A DNA stretch of 64,000 bases from Bacteroidota bacterium (GTDB taxonomy: Bacteria > Bacteroidota > Bacteroidia > B-17B0 > Aurantibacillaceae). The notes beneath the pieces are model-generated. The model was given only the letters and a program-made list of their open reading frames with translations, was not told where the DNA came from and did no database searches. Location: assembly GCA_030684395.1 (NCBI GenBank), contig JAUXTT010000004.1, positions 186,001 through 250,000 on the forward strand. The letters run 5' to 3'. Positions 15,246 through 23,264 of this stretch are shown piece after piece (the stretch's first letter is position 1; every line of letters begins with the position of its first letter). The position numbers were made by a program, and so were the translations under genes.

Positions 15246-17594
15246 CTATCTTTTCACAACCAATTTTTTTCCTACAGTTCCAAAGTCCGATTTTATATTG
15301 ATGGTATAAACTCCTGTTTGTAAGAAAGTAACATCAATAGTTTGTTCTTCAAAAGCAGTTTTTAATGTTCCCTGAGCAACTTCTCTACCCATTAGATCTA
15401 CAATAGAATAGTTCAGATAAGCAGCTCCTCTGAAATAAGGTTTCACTGTAACCTGATCACTTGCAGGGTTTGGAGTCAAGGTGAAATTATTTCCATTCAC
15501 GTAAGTTTTAACACTTACAGAATTTGGAACCATAACACAAGTGTCACCAATTTCTTTAGCAACGGTTTCAAAATTTTTGTTCACCACATCAATGATGCTA
15601 GCAATACAAATACTTGAATCAGTAAGCACCGAATAATAAACACGACATAATTTTGTTGGAACGTACTTTTTATTGATGGCTGAATCTACATATGAAATTC
15701 CGATCACTTTGCTTCCGCCAACCAAAAACTCTGGTGTGATAGGATAATCAGAGGCAGGAATCATGTTTGTAACATTTAAGATTTGAACTCCACTGAAATC
15801 AATTTCGTAAGCAAGAATCTGATTATTTGGATTAATTATAGTAACATCAAAAAACTGATTGGTTACATCGAGGTTCTCAACACCTAATACCGCAACTTCA
15901 TTTGGATTATGTGCACCTCTCGGGAAATTACACAAAGTATTATTAGATGCTCCATGTCCGGCACACTGATTTACTAATGCAGCGTCAAATACTGTAATAC
16001 TTCCATTAGCATTCAGATCCGTACAAGAAGAAATTGTAGTTGTACTATTTAATATTTGCGAAACATACATCTGCGCATCAGCTGTTTGTTGCATGGTATT
16101 ATTATCAAGGTCTCCACGCTTTGCTCCACCACCGCAAGATCCATTACAATCAACTACTGAATTTCCAAAAGGTGTTCCGGCACAATCTACATAAGCAGGG
16201 CAATTAGTAACTGTATAAAAATTCTTCACACCTGCTGTTTCGCCAATATGAATGCATACCTGAGCCCAGTTGTTTACATAATTTGTTTCGTAATGACCTA
16301 AAGCATCGGGAGACTGATCCCAATTAACTTTTACAGCTAAAGTATAAAAACCGGTATCTACATCCGTAATATCAATCCACTGACAACTTAATCCTGAATT
16401 ATAGATATCCGCGCAACCCGCGGTAATTCCCATATTGCTACATCCGTATTGAGCAGGAATACCAACGGGGCAATCAAGATCCATTACACAGAAACCATTT
16501 TTTCTTCCAATTGGTAATGCATTACCGTTTACATCATACAGTACATAATCTGCATAACCTTCGTAATGCGCATGCCCGTGACAGTTCACAAAATTAAATT
16601 GCGAAGGATTGTTGGTAGGGTTTCCAACATAATAATCCTGCTGCCCAATGTTTTCAATACGGGTATCAAAACGTAAAATAGTTCTGTTTCCGTAACCAGC
16701 TAAACAACCTTCTACCACTTCACAATTGGATGCTGTTGTGTTTCCGATATTTAATGAGTTGATGATACTTTGTTGATTTATGATAAGATCTGGTCCTATA
16801 CAATTCGGGCTCGGAGAATAATAACATGTTCCGGCAACAGTTGCCATTGGATTGTAATTACATGCACTCACATCCATACAACCAACAATTCCACCGGTAT
16901 AATTAACTGCAAAAGCTATAGGACTTGATCCGCAAGCACTTGTTGCATCACCAACACGGATATAATAAACGGTATTAGAATCAAGGGCCGCATTGATAAC
17001 AGCTTTAATTCCACAACCTCCATTATTATCATCATAATAAAGTGTTCCTGTATTTGTTTCATTGATATTTCCTGTACAATTAGCATACACCCACAGTTTT
17101 GTATCGCAGGTATTTGAAGGGAAACAAGTAGTGATCTCATACATTCCGTTTACATCCGGCTGAAAAGTGTACCAGTAATTATGCATAGGAGCAACATAAC
17201 TCCCGGTATCTACCGCAATTGCCTGATTGCAATTACTTCCCGGAGGACAATTAAATGATGTTATTTCCTGTGTGGTGTATTGTCCACCGCTGGCTACTGT
17301 AACTCCGTCATAAGTAACAGTATAAGAACCTGTTCCATAGTTACAGCAGATCCCATCCCCGAATGAATCAAAAATACTGAAGGTTAAACAATTTGTGGTA
17401 TCAACACACACACTGGATCCCGCACTGGTTCCGGATGCTAAAGTGTTACCTGCATTATCTTTCAAATTCCAGGTTATCTCTGCGGGATAATTATCGGGTA
17501 CGATGGTAACAACAACTTGTTTTTGTCCCGCAGGACACTGAGCAAAAACATAAGAAGATAATACACAAAATAAGGCTAGTAATTTTTTCATCAT
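15246..17594 (-). CDS. Secreted lysyl oxidase-domain protein with T9SS sorting domain
   Basis: A 782-residue exported protein. In order: signal peptide (about 1-18), a Cys-rich module with DSFGDGICC (about 20-115), a second extracellular module (about 120-235), a lysyl oxidase domain (about 267-452), a dockerin-like segment with Ca-binding loops GDLDNN and DLNANGSIT (about 494-545), and a type A T9SS domain at the end. The copper-binding motif is CHGHAH (338-343), the pattern C-H-x-H-x-H of animal LOX. Both precursors of the lysine tyrosylquinone cofactor have equivalents: K365 in GRKNGFC and Y398 in ADIYNSGLSCQWIDITDV, the last nine residues being the LOX signature. Copper amine oxidase activity on exported or environmental amines or proteins is inferred. 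ATG 17594 is used; an upstream TTG at 17612 overlaps the promoter box. Confidence 0.9.
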   Translation of the reverse strand: MMKKLLALFCVLSSYVFAQCPAGQKQVVVTIVPDNYPAEITWNLKDNAGNTLASGTSAGSSVCVDTTNCLTFSIFDSFGDGICCNYGTGSYTVTYDGVTVASGGQYTTQEITSFNCPPGSNCNQAIAVDTGSYVAPMHNYWYTFQPDVNGMYEITTCFPSNTCDTKLWVYANCTGNINETNTGTLYYDDNNGGCGIKAVINAALDSNTVYYIRVGDATSACGSSPIAFAVNYTGGIVGCMDVSACNYNPMATVAGTCYYSPSPNCIGPDLIINQQSIINSLNIGNTTASNCEVVEGCLAGYGNRTILRFDTRIENIGQQDYYVGNPTNNPSQFNFVNCHGHAHYEGYADYVLYDVNGNALPIGRKNGFCVMDLDCPVGIPAQYGCSNMGITAGCADIYNSGLSCQWIDITDVDTGFYTLAVKVNWDQSPDALGHYETNYVNNWAQVCIHIGETAGVKNFYTVTNCPAYVDCAGTPFGNSVVDCNGSCGGGAKRGDLDNNTMQQTADAQMYVSQILNSTTTISSCTDLNANGSITVFDAALVNQCAGHGASNNTLCNFPRGAHNPNEVAVLGVENLDVTNQFFDVTIINPNNQILAYEIDFSGVQILNVTNMIPASDYPITPEFLVGGSKVIGISYVDSAINKKYVPTKLCRVYYSVLTDSSICIASIIDVVNKNFETVAKEIGDTCVMVPNSVSVKTYVNGNNFTLTPNPASDQVTVKPYFRGAAYLNYSIVDLMGREVAQGTLKTAFEEQTIDVTFLQTGVYTINIKSDFGTVGKKLVVKR

Positions 17595-17609
17595 GCAAAG
17601 GGGTTTTAC

Positions 17610-17641
17610 CAAATTTATTGAAACTAAATCGGTTTTCCAAA
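17610..17641 (-). promoter_or_regulatory. Housekeeping promoter of the lysyl oxidase gene
   Basis: On the minus strand TTTG (17641-17638), 20 bases, TAAATTTG (17617-17610): both halves match the Bacteroidota consensus. Transcription should start near 17603, which supports ATG 17594. Confidence 0.7.
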
Positions 17642-17867
17642 AAATTTTCTACTAAACAGTGGTTTTTAACTATCGATCAACCCAAAACCTGAACAAAATC
17701 GTTCATATTTGATGAACGTGCGAGCTTCAGTTATTCCATTGTTCTCAAACGAGATGAAATAATCGAATAGGAATGTTCTTCGAAATCATATTATTGCTCG
17801 CGAAATTTTGTTAATAAACCCGTTGATTATATTCAGCATTCCTTTATTCCTGACCTTTGCGGTGCTT

Positions 17868-17875
17868 TATCTTTG
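17868..17875 (+). promoter_or_regulatory. -7 box for the double ligase gene
   Basis: TATCTTTG matches TAnnTTTG; transcription would begin near 17881, in agreement with ATG 17899 and against a TTG start at 17857. The preceding spacer has only a short inverted repeat, GTTCAT-N5-ATGAAC at 17701-17717. Confidence 0.6.
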
Positions 17876-17898
17876 GGTATATTAAATTCAGCAGTAGT

Positions 17899-20592
17899 AT
17901 GGACAAAATTCGTGTAGGTATTATATTTGGCGGACGTTCAAAAGAGCGTGAAATTTCTTTTGCAGGTGGAAGAACAGTTTATGATAATTTAAACAAATCC
18001 ATCTTCGAAGCCGTTCCTCTTTTTGTAGATTCATTTGGAAATTTTGTTTTACTCGATTGGAATTTCGTTTACAAAGGAACTATCCGCGATTTTTATCCTC
18101 CGGTAGAATTTCTTCCTGCAACTGATTCTGAGTTTCAATACTACGCCGAAAACCTTGGAGATCTAAGCCAGGAACAACAGGACGCAATGATCAACAAGAT
18201 CGGAAAAAAAGTTGCCGTTACTGAATTTAAACAATTATTCGATTTTGCCTTTTTATGTTTACACGGACCTTATGGTGAAGACGGAAAAATCCAAGGTCTC
18301 TTAGAATATTTACAGATTCCTTATTCAGGTTCAGGCATACTTCCTTCTGCAATTGGAATTGATAAAAGCGTTCAGAAAAAAATGATGGTGAATGCAGGAT
18401 TTAATTCGCCTGCTTTTTTTAGCATCAACAGAAATGCCTGGATCAACGGAACGGAGAAGGGCTTGTGGGATAAGGCAAAAAAAGAAATTGGTTTTCCGAT
18501 GGTGATCAAACCTGCTAATCAGGGTTCATCCATTGGTGTCACTATTTTATTGGAAGACAGTGAATTCAAATTCATGGAAGCTGTTGAAAAAGCATTATTT
18601 ACACGTTGGGTAGATAGTAAAGAGTGGTTAGCAATGTCGAATGAAGCAAAGAAAATCTATATTCAATCGTTAGCCGACATCCGCGAAGGAATGGGTGTAC
18701 CGGTAAAAATAAATAATACGGTAATTTACAATCCTGATCAGTTAACTACTTACTTAAATAAAAACGCATCCGAACATGAAGGCTTTGTAGTGGAGGCTTT
18801 GGATGGAGAAAGCACTGTATTGATTGAAGGATTTATTGAAGGAAAAGAATTCTCTTGTATTGTAGTTGAAGATGAGAACGGAAAAGCAATTGCATTACCT
18901 CCAACAGAAATCAGAAAAGGAAAAGAACTGTTTGATTACCGCAGCAAATACCTTCCGGGCTTATCAAGAAAGATCACACCTATTGAAGAAAATGATGAAA
19001 CCATTCATGCGATCAGAAAAGAGTGTGAGAAACTATTTTACGCATTGAACTTTGATGTGTATGCACGTATTGATGGTTTCTTAAGTTCGAACGGAAAAAT
19101 ATTTTTGAATGATCCGAACACTACTTCGGGGATGATGCCTTCTTCTTTTTTCTTTCATCAGGCAGCAGAGATCGGTTTGAACCCTTCACAGTTCCTTACG
19201 TTCATCATTCGTACTTCTTTGGCAAAACGTATCCAACATGCAAAAGGTGAGATCGTTTACAATGCTACTTTAGAAAAACTGGATGCATTTTTAGAAAACG
19301 AAAAGTCACAAACAACGAATAAAATAAATGTTGCTGTGATATTGGGAGGTTATTCTTCTGAAAGACATATCTCTGTAGAAAGTGGGAGAAACATTTACGA
19401 AAAACTCGCATCCTCAGTAAAGTATGCACCTATTCCCGTATTCCTTACCGGAAGTAGTAACAATCACAAAATGTACAAAGTGCCGATCAATGCATTATTA
19501 AAAGACAATGCAGATGATATAAGAGAAAAAGTAGAACATTGGAAAGTACATCCTGCGATCAAACAAATTGTAAGTGAATGCGCTTCTATCACCAATAAGT
19601 ATGCGCCCATAAATACAATTCTGGAACCCAAAGAATTAAATTACAACGAGCTTGCGAAAGAAGTATCGGAAGTGTTTATTGCATTACACGGCCGTCCGGG
19701 TGAAGATGGCGATATACAAGAGAAATTAGAAGCAGTTGGTTTATCATATAACGGTTCGGGCAAAGACAGCTCTTCTATCACCATCGACAAATACAAAACC
19801 AACGAGATCCTGATGAAAAACGGGTTATTGGTTGCGAAGCATGCACTAATAACTTGCGACGATTGGAACGCAAAAAAAGAAGAAATAAAAAACACTTTGC
19901 AAAATGAGTATCACTATCCATTTATTGCAAAGCCCGTAGATGATGGTTGCAGTAGCGCAGTAAAAAAAATAAAATCGTTTGAAGAGTTTGAAGCCTTTGC
20001 TAAATTAATTTTTAGAACAAGTGAAGAACTGGATCCACAGGCTGCAGCATTCTTACACATCAAACCAAAAGAAGAGTTCCCGCAAAAACCAGTGATATTG
20101 GTGGAAGAGTTAATTTCGAAAAAAGACGCAAAACACTTTTTAGAAATTACCGGCGGAATGCTTACTAAATTCAATAGCAAAGGTGAAATTGAATACGAAG
20201 TGTTCGAAGCAAGCGAAGCATTATCAGAAGGTGACGTATTAAGTTTAGAAGAAAAATTTTTAGCGGGTCAAGGTCAAAACATCACTCCTGCACGTTATTC
20301 AAGAGATCTAAAAGAAAGACATGCTATTTCTGACAAAGTAAAAGTAGAATTGGAAAAAGCTGCTAAAGCATTAAACGTAATTGGTTATTGTCGTATAGAT
20401 GCATTTGTTCGTGTGTTCGATAACTTAAAAGTAGAAGTAATTTTTATTGAAGTGAACAGCTTGCCGGGCATGACACCTGCAACTTGTATCTACCATCAGG
20501 CAGCAATTAATAATTACAAGCCCTACGAGTTTATAGATAATATTCTTGATTTCGGAGTGAAGAGAAAAGAGCGGAAGATGGTTGGGGCTTAG
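17899..20592 (+). CDS. Tandem D-alanine--D-alanine ligase-like fusion (two ATP-grasp ligase units)
   Basis: An 897-residue protein of two Ddl-like units in one chain. Unit 1 (about 1-455) has GIIFGGRSKEREIS, HGPYGEDGKIQGLLE, PMVIKPANQGSS and FLNDPNTTSGMMPSS. Unit 2 (about 467-897) has VILGGYSSERHISVESG, LHGRPGEDGDIQEKLE, PFIAKPVDDGCSS and IEVNSLPGMTPA. A single Ddl is about 310-370 residues, so both units are complete and enlarged. In unit 2 the metal/substrate motif E-x-N-S-L-P-G-M-T is canonical; in unit 1 it reads D-P-N-T-T-S-G-M, with Asp for Glu and Ser for Pro, so unit 1 may be altered or regulatory. The likely role is joining two D-Ala for peptidoglycan; unit 1 may use another acceptor. 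It is transcribed alone. Confidence 0.88.
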   Translation: MDKIRVGIIFGGRSKEREISFAGGRTVYDNLNKSIFEAVPLFVDSFGNFVLLDWNFVYKGTIRDFYPPVEFLPATDSEFQYYAENLGDLSQEQQDAMINKIGKKVAVTEFKQLFDFAFLCLHGPYGEDGKIQGLLEYLQIPYSGSGILPSAIGIDKSVQKKMMVNAGFNSPAFFSINRNAWINGTEKGLWDKAKKEIGFPMVIKPANQGSSIGVTILLEDSEFKFMEAVEKALFTRWVDSKEWLAMSNEAKKIYIQSLADIREGMGVPVKINNTVIYNPDQLTTYLNKNASEHEGFVVEALDGESTVLIEGFIEGKEFSCIVVEDENGKAIALPPTEIRKGKELFDYRSKYLPGLSRKITPIEENDETIHAIRKECEKLFYALNFDVYARIDGFLSSNGKIFLNDPNTTSGMMPSSFFFHQAAEIGLNPSQFLTFIIRTSLAKRIQHAKGEIVYNATLEKLDAFLENEKSQTTNKINVAVILGGYSSERHISVESGRNIYEKLASSVKYAPIPVFLTGSSNNHKMYKVPINALLKDNADDIREKVEHWKVHPAIKQIVSECASITNKYAPINTILEPKELNYNELAKEVSEVFIALHGRPGEDGDIQEKLEAVGLSYNGSGKDSSSITIDKYKTNEILMKNGLLVAKHALITCDDWNAKKEEIKNTLQNEYHYPFIAKPVDDGCSSAVKKIKSFEEFEAFAKLIFRTSEELDPQAAAFLHIKPKEEFPQKPVILVEELISKKDAKHFLEITGGMLTKFNSKGEIEYEVFEASEALSEGDVLSLEEKFLAGQGQNITPARYSRDLKERHAISDKVKVELEKAAKALNVIGYCRIDAFVRVFDNLKVEVIFIEVNSLPGMTPATCIYHQAAINNYKPYEFIDNILDFGVKRKERKMVGA

Positions 20593-20599
20593 TCTTTTC

Positions 20600-20713
20600 A
20601 ACACAGAGAGCGCAGAGATAAAAGAGTTCCACAGAGAATGCTATATCTGTTTCATCAATAATACTTGCTTTAAAACTCAGTGAAACTCTGTTTCCTCCCT
20701 AAACTCTGTGTTA
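20600..20713. repeat. Imperfect inverted repeat made of CACAGAG-type words
   Basis: The left arm (20600-20636) repeats CAGAG words (ACACAGAGAGCGCAGAG...CCACAGAG) and the right arm (20682-20712) repeats their complement (AACTCTG...AACTCTGTGTTA). It lies between the double ligase and thioesterase genes and may fold into a long imperfect hairpin. Confidence 0.6.
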
Positions 20714-20720
20714 AATTTAA

Positions 20721-20752
20721 ATTGCTTTTCCTTTCCTAAATCACTAGATTTG
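20721..20752 (+). promoter_or_regulatory. Promoter of the thioesterase-acs operon
   Basis: TAGATTTG (20745-20752) is an exact TAnnTTTG box; ATTG at 20721-20724 lies 20 bases upstream and resembles the -33 TTTG. The ATG follows 19 bases after the box. Confidence 0.65.
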
Positions 20753-20771
20753 CTATTCACTTCCAATTCTT

Positions 20772-21224
20772 ATGTCACATACAATTTGGTACGGAAATCC
20801 TGTTTTAGCAGACCTTGAGTGGATGAATAAAAACACCCTTGCTCAATCATTAGATATTCGTATCACCGAAATAGGAAAAGACTTTTTAAAAGGTACCATG
20901 CCGGTTGATGAACGTACCAAACAACCATTTGGTTTATTACATGGCGGCGCTTCCGTTGCATTGGCAGAAACACTTGGTAGTGTTGCTTCCTGGTTAGTAG
21001 TAAACAGAGAACTTTTTATAGGTGTTGGAATTGAGATCAATGCCAATCACGTAAAAGCCGTGACTTCAGGATTAGTAACAGCAATTTGCAAACCCGTGCA
21101 TGTAGGAGGAAGAAATCATATTTGGGACATAAGAATTACAAACGACAAAAACGAATTGTGTTGTATCAGTCGTTTACCTGCACCGTTATTCAAAAAGACA
21201 GAATTAAAAAATAATATATTATGA
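20772..21224 (+). CDS. PaaI-type hotdog-fold acyl-CoA thioesterase
   Basis: A 150-residue single hotdog domain. The signature LLHGGASVALAETLGSVAS holds the active-site region of the PaaI/MenI group, with the acidic residue in AETLG; GIEINANHVKAV and a C-terminal RNHIWDIRI follow. Members cleave acyl-CoA thioesters; MenI acts on dihydroxynaphthoyl-CoA in menaquinone synthesis, and others act on phenylacetyl-type CoA. The substrate cannot be decided. Its stop overlaps the acs start (ATGA), suggesting translational coupling with acetyl-CoA synthetase. Confidence 0.88.
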   Translation: MSHTIWYGNPVLADLEWMNKNTLAQSLDIRITEIGKDFLKGTMPVDERTKQPFGLLHGGASVALAETLGSVASWLVVNRELFIGVGIEINANHVKAVTSGLVTAICKPVHVGGRNHIWDIRITNDKNELCCISRLPAPLFKKTELKNNIL

Positions 21225-23122
21225 GCTATCCTTATCAAATCACATCCATGGAAGCGTACAAAACAGCGTATGCAAAAAGTGTTGAACATCCTCAGCAATT
21301 TTGGGAAGAAATAGCTCAACATTTTGTGTGGAAAAAGAAATGGGACAGAGTATTGGACTGGAATTTTGACGAACCCGATATTCATTGGTTTCGCGGAGCT
21401 AAATTAAATATTACAGAAAATTGTTTGGATCGTCATCTTGCAAAAAACGGAGATACGCCAGCGATTATATGGGAATCAAACGATCCTAAGGAAACATCAC
21501 GTACACTTACCTACAAACAACTGCATGAAGAGGTGTGTAAGTTTGCAAACGTTCTAAAAAAGAATGGAGTAAAAAAAGGTGATCGTGTTTGTATTTATAT
21601 GGGAATGATCCCTGAACTGGCAATTGCAACTTTAGCGTGTGCAAGAATCGGTGCAATTCATTCTGTAATCTTCGGAGGTTTCTCTGCGCAAGCTATTTCT
21701 GATCGTGTAGAAGATGCAAAAGCAAGCTGTATAATTACAAGTGATGGCAGTTACCGCGCTGCAAAAGACATACAATTAAAAGCTGTTGTTGATGAAGCCT
21801 TAAAAAATAATACTACTGTTAAACGTGTGATCGTGAACAAACGTACAGGAACTCCTGTTACCATGAAAGCTGATCGTGATGTTTGGTGGGAAGAAGAAAT
21901 TAAAACGGTATCAGTTGATTGCCCCGCAGAAACAATGGATGCAGAAGATATATTGTTTATACTTTATACATCGGGTTCAACAGGAAAACCGAAAGGCGTT
22001 GTACATACCACTGCCGGTTATATGGTGTGGACCACTTATACTTTTGTAAATGTGTTTCAATACCAACCCGGACAAATACATTTTTGCACTGCTGATATTG
22101 GTTGGATAACAGGTCACAGCTACATTGTTTACGGACCATTAAGTGCCGGCGCAACTTCATTAATGTTTGAGGGCGTACCTACTTATCCTGATGCTGGCCG
22201 TTTCTGGGACATCGTACAAAAATATAAAGTAGATATTTTATACACCGCACCAACTGCCATTCGTAGTTTAATGGGATTTGGATTAGATCCATTAAAAGGA
22301 AAAGACTTAAGTTCATTAAAAGTATTAGGCTCTGTTGGAGAACCCATCAACGATGAAGCATGGCATTGGTACCACGAACACATCGGAAATAAAAATTGTC
22401 CGGTTGTAGACACCTGGTGGCAAACCGAAACAAGTGGAATTTTAATTTCAAACTTAGCAGGAGTAACTCCGCACAAACCATCTTTTGCAACCCTTCCACT
22501 TCCGGGAGTACAGCCTTGTTTAGTAGATGAGCAAGGAAATGAACTGGAAGGAAATGATGTAAGCGGAAACTTATGTATCAAATTTCCGTGGCCGGGAATT
22601 ATTCGCACAACCTATGGAGATCACGAGCGATGCCGGCAAACGTATTTCTCTGCATATAAAGGAAAATATTTTACAGGTGATGGTTGCTTGAGAGATCATG
22701 AAGGAAACTACAGGATCACCGGAAGAGTAGATGATGTATTAAATGTAAGTGGTCACCGTATCGGAACTGCTGAAGTAGAAGATGCCATTAACAACCACGA
22801 TCTCATTATAGAAAGTGCAGTTGTTGGTTATCCTCACGACATCAAAGGTCAGGGAATTTATGCCTATGTAATTGCAGAAGGAAAAGTTGATGACGTTGTC
22901 AAATTACGTCAGGAAATTATGCAGATGGTTGCGAAAGTTATTGGTCCTATTGCAAAGCCGGATAAAATTCAGGTTGTTCCCGGCTTACCAAAAACGCGTT
23001 CAGGAAAAATTATGCGCAGAATTTTACGTAAGATTGCTGAAGGTGATACCTCTAATTTAGGAGATACAAGTACTTTACTTGATCCTTCTTTAGTAGATAT
23101 AATTAAGAACGAAGCGTTGTAG
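21221..23122 (+). CDS. acs: Acetyl-coenzyme A synthetase
   Basis: A 633-residue AMP-forming ligase that converts acetate, ATP and CoA to acetyl-CoA. The P-loop-like motif YTSGSTGKPKGVVH, the VDTWWQTETSG motif, the hinge DDVLNVSGHRIGTAEVEDA and the C-terminal PKTRSGKIMRRILRKIA, whose Lys is the acetylation target in Acs enzymes, are all intact, and the length is typical. It is coupled to the preceding thioesterase gene by a four-base overlap. In this window it could use acetate from the aldehyde dehydrogenase/deoC genes and feed polymer or biomass synthesis, but that link is inferred. Confidence 0.97.
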   Translation: MSYPYQITSMEAYKTAYAKSVEHPQQFWEEIAQHFVWKKKWDRVLDWNFDEPDIHWFRGAKLNITENCLDRHLAKNGDTPAIIWESNDPKETSRTLTYKQLHEEVCKFANVLKKNGVKKGDRVCIYMGMIPELAIATLACARIGAIHSVIFGGFSAQAISDRVEDAKASCIITSDGSYRAAKDIQLKAVVDEALKNNTTVKRVIVNKRTGTPVTMKADRDVWWEEEIKTVSVDCPAETMDAEDILFILYTSGSTGKPKGVVHTTAGYMVWTTYTFVNVFQYQPGQIHFCTADIGWITGHSYIVYGPLSAGATSLMFEGVPTYPDAGRFWDIVQKYKVDILYTAPTAIRSLMGFGLDPLKGKDLSSLKVLGSVGEPINDEAWHWYHEHIGNKNCPVVDTWWQTETSGILISNLAGVTPHKPSFATLPLPGVQPCLVDEQGNELEGNDVSGNLCIKFPWPGIIRTTYGDHERCRQTYFSAYKGKYFTGDGCLRDHEGNYRITGRVDDVLNVSGHRIGTAEVEDAINNHDLIIESAVVGYPHDIKGQGIYAYVIAEGKVDDVVKLRQEIMQMVAKVIGPIAKPDKIQVVPGLPKTRSGKIMRRILRKIAEGDTSNLGDTSTLLDPSLVDIIKNEAL

Positions 23123-23128
23123 CCGGTT

Positions 23129-23221
23129 TACCACTAAGACACTCAGCGCACTAAGAAACACTTAGAATAGTTTAATTTTCTCTGTCTTAGTGTACCTTTG
23201 TGTACTCCGTGCCTTAGTGGT
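23129..23221. repeat. Imperfect inverted repeat made of CACTAAG-type words
   Basis: Arms at 23129-23165 (TACCACTAAGACACT...CTAAG) and 23180-23221 (CTTAGTG...GCCTTAGTGGT) are complementary. It sits between acs and hemL and could terminate acs transcription. Confidence 0.62.
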
Positions 23222-23239
23222 GAAGTGATGAAAAACTCC

Positions 23240-23247
23240 TATCTTTG
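23240..23247 (+). promoter_or_regulatory. -7 box for hemL
   Basis: TATCTTTG, an exact TAnnTTTG match, 17 bases before the ATG. Confidence 0.6.
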
Positions 23248-23264
23248 CCCCCACAATTATTATT

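Noticed and set aside
17613-17867. Search for a short gene between the lysyl oxidase and the ligase
   Set aside because: Only a 16-codon frame and one short inverted repeat are present; nothing supports a gene.
19853-19860. AACTTGCG, the core of the ECF -35 half, inside the double ligase gene
   Set aside because: No TTAGA lies 16 bases away, the site is within coding sequence and no gene starts near it.
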